Source of the DNA: Amycolatopsis keratiniphila subsp. keratiniphila
GTDB lineage: Bacteria > Actinomycetota > Actinomycetes > Mycobacteriales > Pseudonocardiaceae
Length of the DNA stretch: 64,000 nucleotides
Assembly: GCF_001620365.2 (NCBI RefSeq)
Contig: NZ_LQMT02000013.1
Span: 161,917 to 225,916 of the forward strand
Direction of reading: 5' to 3'
A program made the translations under genes and the position numbers. The notes under the pieces were generated by a model. The model did not search any database, was not told the DNA's origin, and saw nothing but the letters and a program-made list of their open reading frames with translations. The number at the start of each line of letters is the position of its first letter. The stretch's first letter is position 1. This document shows positions 8,567 to 16,678 of the stretch, piece by piece.

Positions 8567-10933
8567 ATGCCTGTGTACCCGTTGCGGGGCAGGGACGACC
8601 TCTTCGGCGGGCTGCGCTCGGCCGCCGGACGCGCGGTGCTGATCCGCGGCACGGAGGGCCTGGGCAAGTCGGCCCTGCTCGCCGAGCTGCGTGCCACCCT
8701 CGGCGTCCGGCTCGTCGGGGTGCGGGGCCTGCGGGCGGAAAGCACGCTGCCGTACGGCGCCCTGCAGCGGATGTTCGGCGCGTCGGTCGCCAGCGGCGCG
8801 GAAGCGCGAGACCGGCTCGGCGCAGTGTCGGTTCCGACGATCTGCTGGGTCGACGACGCGCACTGGATCGACCCGGAGTCCTTGGCGGCGCTGGGTTTCG
8901 CCGCCCGGCGCTTGGCGGGCGCGCCGGTCGGGATGGTGCTCGCGTCGCGATCCGGCTCGGACGAGTTCGACTCCGTCGAGCTGCCACCGTTGAGCGAATC
9001 CGCCGCCGATCAGGTGCTGCGTGACCGCGGTGTGCCCGCCAGTGTCCGGCCGCAGCTCGTCGAGCTGGGTGACGGGAATCCCGCCGACCTGGTCGCGCTG
9101 GCGGCCTCGCTGACGCCCGCCCAGGCGGCCGGACGGGAGCCGGTTTCGCCGATCCTGCGGGACCGCCTGCCTCGGTACACGGCCGAGCTCGACGCGATGC
9201 CGCTCGACGAACGTTTGCGGTTTCTCTGCACCTGCATGGACTTTTCGGCGCGGAAGGCGACTTGGTACGCGGCGGCGTCACCGGCCGACCGCCGTGCGGC
9301 GCACGCGCGGCTGGCCTCCGTCGAGGAAGGACCGGACGCGCTCTGGCACCGCGCGATGGCGACCGCCACGCCGTCCGAGCCACTCGCGGACGCGCTCGCC
9401 GCGGCACCCGCGGCGGATCACGCGGCCGCGGCGCGGCATCTCGAACGCGCCGCAGCGCTGACCGCCGATCCGGGTGCGCGGGCGGCCCGGCTGCTGGCGG
9501 CGGCGGACGCGGCCTGGCAGGCGGGCAGACCGGGGTGGGCGCGGCTGCTGCTGTCGAGGGCCGACGCCGAACCGGGTGCGGTGGCGTTGCTGCACGGGGA
9601 GATCGAACTGCGCGACGGCGATCCCGCCGTCGCCACCCATGAACTCGGCACGGCTGCGCGGTTGCTGCCCGATCCGGCCGCCGCGCTCCTGCTCGCGGGC
9701 GAGGCACGGAGGCTCGGCGGCGACCTGGGTGGCTACCGGGCCCTCGCGCGGACGGTCCCGGCCGGAGAAGGGCTGGCCTTCGCGCATTTCCGCGGCTTGA
9801 CCTCGGTTTACGCCGGACGTCACGACGACGCGGTCGCTCCGCTGGAGGAAGCCGTCGCCAAGGGGATGGCCGACACCGACGTCGCCGGAGCCGTCTGGGC
9901 CGCCGAAGCGGCCTTCGCCCGCGGGCACGCCGAACAGGCGCACGAGTACGCGGCGGCCGCGGTGAGCCGCGCGCGGCTCGGCAAACGGCACGCGGAACTG
10001 CCGTGGGCGCTGGTCTACCTGTCGCTTTCGGCCATCGCGCTCGACCGGATCCCCTGTGCGCGGGCGGCTTCCCGCGACGGCCTGCACGCGCCGCACAACT
10101 TGCGGATGGAACATCTGACGCTGCTGGGGCTGGCCGCCGCGCTCCTCGGCGACCGGGCGCCGGAACTGGACGAAGCGGCCGAGGGCATCGCCGAACGCGG
10201 CCTCGGCAGGCCCGCCGCCGTCGCCGCGTGGGCGTACGCGTGCCTGGACCTGGCCGAGGACCGGCCCGACGACGCGCTGAGCAGGCTCGAAGATCTCGCT
10301 TCCGGCGTCTCCGGCGACCAGCCGGTGATCCGAGTGCTGGCCACTCCGCAACTCGTCGAGGCGGCCGTCAGCACCGGGCGGCCCGAACGTGCCCGTGCCG
10401 CGCTGGAGGTGTTCGACCGCTGGACCCTGGCCGCGGCGGAACCCTGCTGGCTCGCGTTGAGCCACCGCTGTCACGCGCTGATGGCGTCGGATCCCGGCGT
10501 GGCGGAACGGCGTTTCCGGCTGGCCGTCGAGGCGCACCGGCGCGCGGGCGGCGCGGTGGAACTCGCCAGGACCAGGTTCGCGTACGCCACCTTGCTGCGA
10601 CGCCATCGCCGGACCCGCGACGCCCGCGACCAGTTCCGCGATGCCTTGCGCGGCTTCGAAAACGTCGGCGCGACCCGGTTCGCCGAACGGGCCCGGGCCG
10701 GATTGCGGGCTGCGGGCGAGACCGTCGACGTGCCGCACCGCTCGCTCGCCGGCCTCACCCCGCAACAGGACGCCATCACCCGGCTGGTGGCGGCGGGGGA
10801 GACCAACAAGGAGATCGCGCGGCGGCTGGTGATCAGCCACCGGACGGTGGACCACCACCTGCGGAACATCTTCACCGCATTGGGGGTGCGGTCCCGCGTG
10901 GAACTCGCGCGCCGCGTCGCCTCCGGCGAGTGA
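8567..10933 (+). CDS. LuxR-family regulator with N-terminal ATPase (LAL type)
   Basis: 788 residues. P-loop GTEGLGKS at residues 28-35, Walker B TICWVDDAHW near 90-99 in an AAA-type ATPase domain. A long Ala-rich helical (TPR-like) middle follows, then a C-terminal LuxR helix-turn-helix near 725-785 (LTPQQDAITRLVAAGETNKE, then IARRLVISHRTVDHHL). Start ATG lies 8 bp after GAGGAG. The protein is shorter than many LAL regulators (about 900 residues) because the ATPase region is compact. Such proteins activate catabolic or secondary-metabolite genes. No target is evident nearby. Confidence 0.9.
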   Translation: MPVYPLRGRDDLFGGLRSAAGRAVLIRGTEGLGKSALLAELRATLGVRLVGVRGLRAESTLPYGALQRMFGASVASGAEARDRLGAVSVPTICWVDDAHWIDPESLAALGFAARRLAGAPVGMVLASRSGSDEFDSVELPPLSESAADQVLRDRGVPASVRPQLVELGDGNPADLVALAASLTPAQAAGREPVSPILRDRLPRYTAELDAMPLDERLRFLCTCMDFSARKATWYAAASPADRRAAHARLASVEEGPDALWHRAMATATPSEPLADALAAAPAADHAAAARHLERAAALTADPGARAARLLAAADAAWQAGRPGWARLLLSRADAEPGAVALLHGEIELRDGDPAVATHELGTAARLLPDPAAALLLAGEARRLGGDLGGYRALARTVPAGEGLAFAHFRGLTSVYAGRHDDAVAPLEEAVAKGMADTDVAGAVWAAEAAFARGHAEQAHEYAAAAVSRARLGKRHAELPWALVYLSLSAIALDRIPCARAASRDGLHAPHNLRMEHLTLLGLAAALLGDRAPELDEAAEGIAERGLGRPAAVAAWAYACLDLAEDRPDDALSRLEDLASGVSGDQPVIRVLATPQLVEAAVSTGRPERARAALEVFDRWTLAAAEPCWLALSHRCHALMASDPGVAERRFRLAVEAHRRAGGAVELARTRFAYATLLRRHRRTRDARDQFRDALRGFENVGATRFAERARAGLRAAGETVDVPHRSLAGLTPQQDAITRLVAAGETNKEIARRLVISHRTVDHHLRNIFTALGVRSRVELARRVASGE

Positions 10934-10940
10934 CGCTGCC

Positions 10941-11021
10941 CGTGACTCACGTGATTGAAGGCGTGATTCGCGTGATTGAAGGCGTAACACGCGAGTTCCG
11001 CCTCCAATCACGCGAGTCACG
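10941..11021. repeat. Imperfect palindrome with direct GTGATTGAAGGCGT copies
   Basis: The 23-nt arm 10941-10963 is repeated in inverted orientation at 10999-11021 with two mismatches. Inside, GTGATTGAAGGCGT occurs at 10951 and again at 10971, a 20-bp step. Lies just after the LAL gene stop, so it could act as a terminator, but the stem is longer than needed. Confidence 0.75.
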
Positions 11022-11114
11022 TCCCTGATCACGAGAGTTACGCCTTCGCTCACGCCGCGCCCTGGACTTCCGCCACTTACGACCACCTGTACCGAACGGC
11101 GGCTTCGCGTGATG

Positions 11115-11254
11115 GAACGGACGACACGTGTGATCAGGCGGACGACACGCGTGATCGGATGGACGACACGACCGCGGCGAAGCCTCCGCCGCGAGTCGTC
11201 CGTCCAGACACACGTGTCGTCCGTCTGATCACGTGTGTCGTCCATCCAGTCACG
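11115..11254. repeat. Large imperfect palindrome of GGACGACACG units
   Basis: Three direct copies of GGACGACACG begin at 11119, 11140 and 11161 (21-bp step, two helical turns). They are mirrored by inverted copies (CGTGTCGTCC or close variants) between about 11194 and 11244. The two halves can pair over roughly 60 bp around a centre near 11183. With the neighbouring palindromes this fills the 388-bp gap between the LAL gene and the cobalamin locus. No open frame there is convincing. Confidence 0.7.
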
Positions 11255-11285
11255 CAAGACGTCCAAGTAGGTATCCAGGAGACGG

Positions 11286-11315
11286 ACGGTTAGAACCGTC
11301 CTTGCCACTCGCGAG
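11286..11315. repeat. Half copy of the GGTTAGAACC palindromic repeat
   Basis: ACGGTTAGAACCGTCCTTGC followed by CACTCGCGAG. This is the centre and right arm of the perfect 46-bp palindrome found at 60087-60132; the left arm is missing. It ends 6 bp from the stop of the next minus-strand gene. Confidence 0.75.
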
Positions 11316-11321
11316 GTGGCG

Positions 11322-12329
11322 TCACGGGCAGGCGAGGACCGGGGCCTGCGGACGGCCGCCGCCGTGCAGGTCGCTCAGCGGAATCCTGGCCAGGCCCAGG
11401 ATCGCCTGCGCGGTCGCGCGCGGGGCGGTCGAAGGGTTCAGGCCGGTGGCGTCGTAGGCGATCGCGCCGCGGTCGGGCTCGGCGCCGGCGCAGCCGGTCT
11501 GCAGTGAGCGCAGGAATTCCCGCGCCTTGCTCGCGGCGGCGGGACGGTGACCGGCCAGCGCTTCCGCGGCGAGGCCGGTGCTGTTGGCGTTGGGCGCGTT
11601 CGTGCCGAAGCCGAAACCGCCGTTCGCGTGCTGCTTCGTGACCAGCCACGACGTGCCCTCGCGGGCGTTCACCACGTCACCGGTGGCGCGCAAGGCCTGG
11701 ACGACCGTCGCGGTCGCATCGACGTCGCTCGTGCACGTCGTTTCGCCGAAGTTGAGCGGGAAACCGCCGTCCGCGCACTGGGTGCCCGCGAGGAACGTCA
11801 CGGCCGACGCCGGGACGCCGCCGGACGTGCGGTCCAGCGCCAGCAGGGCGAGCGACTGCGAGAGGGCGTTGGAGTAGTCGCCGTATTCGGACCGGTCGGA
11901 GAACCGGCCGGACGGCGTGAGCAGCGAGAGCAGGCCCGCCTTCAGGTCGACGCCGCCGAACGACGCCGGGTCCTTGCCCCGGATCTGCGCGGCGAGCATC
12001 AGTTTGGCGTGCGCGCCCGCGTAGGCCTCGGTGCCGCCGCCAACGTAGCCGGTGGTGATCTCCGGTTTCGCGAGCCAGGCGATCGCCTTGCCCGCGTTCG
12101 TGTCCGACACCCCGGCCGCGGCGAACGCGAAGATCGCGTCGATCGTCAGGCCCTGGTCCGGGAACTTCTGGCCGCCGAAGTCGGCCTCGAACCGTTCGCC
12201 GTCGGTCATCTGCCTGGCGAGCCAGCCCGCGGCGGCATCGGCCTTGTGGTGGGTGGCCGCGGCCGCCGCCGGGGCGGTGACCAGCCCGATGCCGCACAGC
12301 AGGGCGACAGCGAAAACCAAACGTCTCAT
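11322..12329 (-). CDS. Secreted toroid-fold protein under cobalamin riboswitch (putative B12-binding protein)
   Basis: 335 residues from ATG 12329 with a clear signal peptide (cleavage after APAAAA near residue 25). The mature protein is built of alpha-hairpin repeats of the prenyltransferase/squalene-cyclase type (alpha6-alpha6 toroid), with signatures such as DVDATATVVQAL and NANSTGLAAEAL and paired Cys in QCADGGFPLNFGETTC. The same fold forms the alpha domain of vertebrate intrinsic factor and transcobalamin. A cobalamin riboswitch sits just upstream on the same strand, and the divergent operon encodes an ECF transporter. B12 binding is inferred from fold plus riboswitch. Unlike the 814-residue homologue it has no membrane anchor, so it is probably released. 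Confidence 0.82.
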   Translation of the reverse strand: MRRLVFAVALLCGIGLVTAPAAAAATHHKADAAAGWLARQMTDGERFEADFGGQKFPDQGLTIDAIFAFAAAGVSDTNAGKAIAWLAKPEITTGYVGGGTEAYAGAHAKLMLAAQIRGKDPASFGGVDLKAGLLSLLTPSGRFSDRSEYGDYSNALSQSLALLALDRTSGGVPASAVTFLAGTQCADGGFPLNFGETTCTSDVDATATVVQALRATGDVVNAREGTSWLVTKQHANGGFGFGTNAPNANSTGLAAEALAGHRPAAASKAREFLRSLQTGCAGAEPDRGAIAYDATGLNPSTAPRATAQAILGLARIPLSDLHGGGRPQAPVLACP

Positions 12330-12379
12330 GAGAACCCTTTCCCGCATTTCCACGACAGGAGTCGGTGACATCGCGCGAC

Positions 12380-12520
12380 GTGGGTGACCGGGCTCGCCTG
12401 GAAGGCACACCGTTGCGGGACAGCGCCGGACTCTCACCGGACTTCCCCCACGACCGCGCGAGAAGACTCTCACCCCGGTCGAACGCGGGATACCGCCGGG
12501 TGCCGATGTGATCCTGGCAA
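12380..12520 (-). ncRNA. Cobalamin riboswitch upstream of the secreted toroid protein
   Basis: Read on the minus strand, the core GGGGGAAGTCCGGTGAGAG (12449-12431) and GGCGCTGTCCCGCAACGGTG (12427-12408) match the conserved cobalamin aptamer. A B12-box-like GGCGAGCCCGGTCACC follows at about 12399-12384. The aptamer ends about 50 nt before the start codon of the 335-residue protein, a normal position for B12-dependent repression. The outer limits are approximate. Confidence 0.88.
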
Positions 12521-12557
12521 CCGACCTGGTCAGCGGTACCTGCCGGAGGTGAACGGG

Positions 12558-12682
12558 TGTTAACCTCGGCTGGCTCGACAACAGAACACCGCCGCCCGTG
12601 ACGGGGAAGCCGGTCGAAATCCGGCGCTGTCGCGCAACCGTGGGCCCTTCGCAGGGCAAGCCGGGATACCGAACGGGCGGAT
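12558..12682 (+). ncRNA. Cobalamin riboswitch upstream of the ECF operon
   Basis: GGGGAAGCCGGTCGAAATCC at 12603-12622 and GGCGCTGTCGCGCAACCGTG at 12623-12642 are the conserved aptamer core, followed by the B12-box-like CAAGCCGGGATACC at about 12657-12670. The reading frame starts 78 bp later at 12760, leaving room for an expression platform. Divergent from, and nearly back-to-back with, the minus-strand riboswitch. Limits are approximate. Confidence 0.88.
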
Positions 12683-12759
12683 GAACGAACCACTGTCGCG
12701 ATAAACAGGGGTGACCGCGGCGTCCCGCGCTGTCCTCCGCCATGCCGCAAGGAGGAGTC

Positions 12760-15204
12760 ATGCGCCGCGGGTACCTGGCCGCGTCGGCGTTCGCTGTCGG
12801 TGCCGCCCTGATCGCCGCACCGCTCGCCGGGACGGCGACGGCCGCGAACGATCCCGGCGCGGCGAAGGCGAATTCCCGCTGGCTCGCGACGAAGCTGAAG
12901 CCGGACGGCACGCTCGACAACCCCAGCGGCGGCTCGCTGCCCGACCACGGCCTGATGCTCGACGTGCTCTTCGCGATGCACGCCGCGGGCGAGGGCGCGC
13001 GGGCCGAGCCGATCGTGAAATTCCTCGACGACCAGGGCCACGCCACCGACTACTTCACCTGGGACGGGCTCGCTCCCGGCGCCGGCTACGACAAGATCGT
13101 CGTCGGCGGCGCCGTGGCGAAGACCTTGGTCGCCGCACAGGTCTCCGGCCGGAATCCCCGGGCCTTCGACGGCTACGACCTGGTCGCCGAGACCCAGGGC
13201 GCGATCATGCGCAAGGGCCCCGACAAGGGCCGGATCAGCGACTACTCCAAGGATCCCGCCCTCGCCGACGCGGTGAGCAACAACGCGAACATGTTCGGCC
13301 AGGCGCTCGGGGTGATCGGCCTCGCCGCCGCGGGCGCGAACGACCGGCTCGCCATCGACAAACTGCTGACCCAGCAGTGTTCCGAGGGCTACTTCCGCGT
13401 CCTCTTCGCCTACATCCCGACGAAGGAGACCGGCGACCACGTCACCCCGGACGGCCGCAAGGTCTCGACCTGCGACGAGGGCAAACCGCTCGGCCTTTCC
13501 CCGACCGACGGTGACGCCACCGGCCTCGCCCTCTCGGCGCTGCTGGCCGCGAAGAAGGCGGGCGCGGCCGGTCTCGACGCCCCGATCGCCAAGACCGTCT
13601 CCTGGCTCAAGGCGAACCAGACGCCCGGCGGCGGCTGGGGCGGCGGTGTCGGCACCGAGGCGCCGAACACCAACAGCACCGGCCTGATCGTCCAAGCGCT
13701 CGCCGACATCGGCGGCGCGGACGCGGCGGTGGACAAGGGTGTGCGGTACCTCAAATCCGCGCAGGCGAACGCCGCGGCCGACGCCGGGAACAAGCTCGCG
13801 GGCGAACTCGGCGCGATCGCCTACGACCCGGCTTCGTACGAGGCCGCGCGTTCCTCCGGCATCGGCGGCGCCGACACCTGGATCCGCGCGAGTGCCCAGG
13901 CTTCGCTCGGGTTGTCGCAGGTCGGCTTCTACGCGCTCGCGAAGGGTGAAACCCTGCCGCCTGCCACCGACTTCCCTGCTCCCGCGACGCAGGTACACAA
14001 GCCGAAGGCCGCGACGCCGAAACCCAAGAAGTTCGTCACACCCAGGGCGTCCACCGGCGCCCGGGTGTCGACGGCGGCGGCGATCACCACCCCGGTCGAC
14101 GCGACCCCGGCCGCCCGCCTCGGTGCCTACCTGGCGAACCGGCTCGTCGGCGGCGACCACGTCGAGGTCACCGAGGACGGCAAGACCTACGTCGACTACG
14201 ACGCCACCGCCGATGTGGTGCTGGCCTTGCGGGCGCTGGATCAGCAGCCGGACGCGGTCACCCGCGCTTCACAATTCCTGCTGAAGCCGGAATCCGTGCA
14301 GGCCTACGCCCACGGCGCGCCGTACGAACAGGGCGAGGCGTCGTACGCCGAACCGCTCGCGAAGCTCGTGCTCGTCGCCGAATTCGCGAAGTCGGACGCC
14401 GCCGGGCCGTTGCGTGCCGACCTGGTGAAACTGCGCGGTGCCGACGGGGAATTCACCGACACCGGATCGTTCGCCGACGCCGACCGCACGGTGGAGCGGC
14501 ACGCTTGGGCGGTGCTCGCCACCGCCGCCGATCCCGGCCCCGCGGTCGAACTGCTCCTTTCCCGCCAGTGCGCGGACGGGACCTTCCCGAAGCACCTCGA
14601 CACCGCGGAATGCGGTTCCGGCGACCTCGCCGCGACGGCCGCCGCGGTCACCGCGCTGGTCGCCCGTCCGCATACGGACACCGCGCCACCGACCAGACGC
14701 TCGGACGCCTGGACAGAGCGGCGTGTGTCGGCGTTCGTCTCCGCGGTGGGCGCGCTCGGCGTCCGGCCCACCGGCGAGGGTTTGGTGACCGGGGAAGGCG
14801 GCGAGACGGACGTCGCGCTCAGCGCCGCCGTCGCCGCCGCGCGGCAGACCGCCGGGCTCGACGCGAGCGGAACCGCGCGCTCGCTGGGCAAGCTCGTCCA
14901 GGCGGACGGCGGGTTCGCCAAGACATCCGGCGGCGAGACCGATTTCCCGACCAGTTCGGCCGCCGCCCAAGGGATCGCGGGCCGGTCCTGGCTCACCGCC
15001 GCGGATTCGCCGCTGTCACCCGCGATCCGGCTCCCGCTGACCACCGGCACCGATACGCCGGTGCTGGCCGCCGCCCAAGCCGACGACCAGCCGGCCTGGG
15101 TGGTCTGGGGACTCGCGGGGCTGGCCCTGCTGCTCCTGCTCACCGCGATCGCGCTCGTCTTCGTCCTTCGCCGTTTCACCAAGAAAAAGGGGGTAACACC
15201 ATGA
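12760..15204 (+). CDS. Membrane-anchored tandem toroid-fold protein (putative B12 capture protein)
   Basis: 814 residues from ATG 12760, chosen over an ATG 18 bp upstream because AAGGAGGAGTC directly precedes it. Order: signal peptide 1-30; first prenyltransferase-type toroid about 31-400 (NTNSTGLIVQALADIGG, conserved Cys pairs); a Lys/Pro/Thr-rich linker about 402-445; a second toroid about 450-765 (YDATADVVLALRAL, QCADGTFPKHLDTAEC); one transmembrane helix about 780-803; short basic tail RRFTKKKG. The second domain resembles the first and the divergent 335-residue protein, which points to duplication. First gene of the riboswitch-controlled operon; stop overlaps the next start (ATGA). B12 binding is inferred. 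Confidence 0.85.
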   Translation: MRRGYLAASAFAVGAALIAAPLAGTATAANDPGAAKANSRWLATKLKPDGTLDNPSGGSLPDHGLMLDVLFAMHAAGEGARAEPIVKFLDDQGHATDYFTWDGLAPGAGYDKIVVGGAVAKTLVAAQVSGRNPRAFDGYDLVAETQGAIMRKGPDKGRISDYSKDPALADAVSNNANMFGQALGVIGLAAAGANDRLAIDKLLTQQCSEGYFRVLFAYIPTKETGDHVTPDGRKVSTCDEGKPLGLSPTDGDATGLALSALLAAKKAGAAGLDAPIAKTVSWLKANQTPGGGWGGGVGTEAPNTNSTGLIVQALADIGGADAAVDKGVRYLKSAQANAAADAGNKLAGELGAIAYDPASYEAARSSGIGGADTWIRASAQASLGLSQVGFYALAKGETLPPATDFPAPATQVHKPKAATPKPKKFVTPRASTGARVSTAAAITTPVDATPAARLGAYLANRLVGGDHVEVTEDGKTYVDYDATADVVLALRALDQQPDAVTRASQFLLKPESVQAYAHGAPYEQGEASYAEPLAKLVLVAEFAKSDAAGPLRADLVKLRGADGEFTDTGSFADADRTVERHAWAVLATAADPGPAVELLLSRQCADGTFPKHLDTAECGSGDLAATAAAVTALVARPHTDTAPPTRRSDAWTERRVSAFVSAVGALGVRPTGEGLVTGEGGETDVALSAAVAAARQTAGLDASGTARSLGKLVQADGGFAKTSGGETDFPTSSAAAQGIAGRSWLTAADSPLSPAIRLPLTTGTDTPVLAAAQADDQPAWVVWGLAGLALLLLLTAIALVFVLRRFTKKKGVTP

Positions 15205-15761
15205 AGAGATTCCTCGCCGTCACGACCGTCCTCATCGGACTGATCGGGCTGTCCGCCGCACCCGCGAACGCGGTCGACACCACGAAGGGGTACAACGGGA
15301 TCTGCACCGGCGCCGACGCGCGCACCGGGGTCACGGTCGTGCTCGACTTCCAGGAGCTCGCCGCGCCGACGATCACCCGCTGCTCGCCCAACGCCACGCC
15401 GGGTACCGCCCGCACGGGGATCAAGGCGTTGCAGGACGCGGGGATCGCGGTCGCCGGCACCGCACGCTGGGGGCTCGCTTTCGTCTGCCGTCTGGAGGGC
15501 CGCCCGTCCGTGACGGAGACGCTCCCGCTGACGACCAACCCGAACTACAAGGAAGCGTGCGTCACCACCCCGCCCGCGGGCGCGTACTGGGGTTACTGGC
15601 ACGCCGACGGTTCCGGTTCCACCTGGACCTACAGCAGTTCGGGCGCGCTCAACCGCAACGTCGTCCCGGGTGGGTTCGAGGGCTGGTCGTTCTCGCTGAA
15701 CAAGTCCGCGACGACCAACCCGCCGCCCGGCGTCACGCCGAGGAACCCGGCCATCCCGTGA
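15201..15761 (+). CDS. Secreted protein resembling the transcobalamin beta domain (DUF4430-like)
   Basis: 186 residues with a signal peptide (cleavage near ANA-VDTT, residue 24). The mature part is a small Cys-containing domain: GIKALQDAGIAVAG, then WGLAFVCRLEGRPS, then YWGYWHADGSGSTWTYSS and PGGFEGWSF. This order of a short helix, an FxCxI/V strand and a Trp/Tyr-rich sheet resembles DUF4430/transcobalamin beta domains, but I could not align it rigorously. Start ATG overlaps the previous stop; the stop overlaps the start of its paralogue (GTGA). No membrane anchor. Confidence 0.78.
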   Translation: MKRFLAVTTVLIGLIGLSAAPANAVDTTKGYNGICTGADARTGVTVVLDFQELAAPTITRCSPNATPGTARTGIKALQDAGIAVAGTARWGLAFVCRLEGRPSVTETLPLTTNPNYKEACVTTPPAGAYWGYWHADGSGSTWTYSSSGALNRNVVPGGFEGWSFSLNKSATTNPPPGVTPRNPAIP

Positions 15762-16678
15762 AAAGGCTCTTCGGAGTGGTGGCGGCGATCGTCCTGATCG
15801 CCGCCACGGCGCCGTCCGCGCACGCGGTCGATCAGAGCAAGGGATATCCGGGGTTCTGCAAGGACGCCACCGGGGTCACCGTCGTGGTGGATTTCCAGCA
15901 GCTCGGCGGCACCACCATCGTGCGGTGCAATCCGCAGACCACCCGCGGCAGCGGGCTCGACGCGCTCAAGGGCGCCGGTTTCCAGATCGCCGGGGTCCAG
16001 CGCTGGGGCGAGTCGTTCGTCTGCCGGGTCGAGAACCGCCCGTCCGCGGCCGAGAACGTCCCCATCACGGGCCGCGGTGACTACCGCGAGCCGTGCGTCG
16101 ACACGCCACCGGCTCAGGCCTACTGGTCGTACTGGCACGCCTCGAACAACTGCGCCTGGGACTACAGCCAGTGGGGCGTCAAGAACCGTGACTTCATCCC
16201 GGGCGGTTTCGAGGGCTGGTCGTTCTCCCTGAACGCCACCACCCAGAACAACCCGGTCCCGCGGGTCTCCGCCGTACGGCCGGGTACCGAGAGCCAGCCC
16301 TGTGTGCCGCGCGAGGAGGCGAAGCCGGTCACCGGTGACCCCGGCGAGCGGCAGCAGCGGCCGCCGTCGGGGAACGGACAGCAGGCCGACGGACCCCAGC
16401 CGACGACGGGGGCCGGAGAGGTTCCGGGTCCGAGTTCCGCCGCGCTGCCGCCGCCCAAACCGCGCCCGAGTGCTTCGGAACGGCCGAAGGCGCAGGACCC
16501 GTCGTTGAACGTCGCGTTCACCGGCGGCGAGAACGCCGAAGACGTCAACGCGGTCATCGACCGCGAGTCCGGAGCGGCGGGCTGGGCGCCCTGGGCTGCG
16601 GGCGCCGCGGTGCTCGCGCTGTGCGTGGCCGGATTCCTGATGGCGCGCAGACGCAAACGCGCACAAGGAGTTCGATGA
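15758..16678 (+). CDS. Membrane-anchored paralogue of the beta-domain-like protein
   Basis: 306 residues from GTG 15758, overlapping the previous stop. Signal peptide about 1-24, then a domain clearly paralogous to the preceding gene product (GLDALKGAGFQIAGVQRWGE, YWSYWHAS, PGGFEGWSF). About 80 residues of Pro/Gln/Gly-rich linker follow, then a transmembrane helix near 275-297 (AAGAAVLALCVAGFLMA) and RRRKRA. The linker would let the domain reach out from the membrane. Overlaps ecfT by 4 bp. Together with the previous gene it offers a free and an anchored form of the same domain. Confidence 0.8.
   Translation: MKRLFGVVAAIVLIAATAPSAHAVDQSKGYPGFCKDATGVTVVVDFQQLGGTTIVRCNPQTTRGSGLDALKGAGFQIAGVQRWGESFVCRVENRPSAAENVPITGRGDYREPCVDTPPAQAYWSYWHASNNCAWDYSQWGVKNRDFIPGGFEGWSFSLNATTQNNPVPRVSAVRPGTESQPCVPREEAKPVTGDPGERQQRPPSGNGQQADGPQPTTGAGEVPGPSSAALPPPKPRPSASERPKAQDPSLNVAFTGGENAEDVNAVIDRESGAAGWAPWAAGAAVLALCVAGFLMARRRKRAQGVR

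Noticed and set aside
10941..11254. CRISPR-like array
   Set aside because: Units are only 10-14 bp, half of them inverted, and spacers are not of uniform protospacer length; no cas genes nearby.
9278..11308. A 676-residue minus-strand frame covering the LAL gene and the palindromes
   Set aside because: Reading through palindromes gives low-complexity repeats (QSRESRLQSRES, RVVRSITR); no family similarity; the plus-strand gene is clear.
11677..14160. An 827-residue minus-strand frame spanning the cobalamin riboswitches
   Set aside because: It runs through both aptamers and opposes real genes on both sides; composition is shadow-like.
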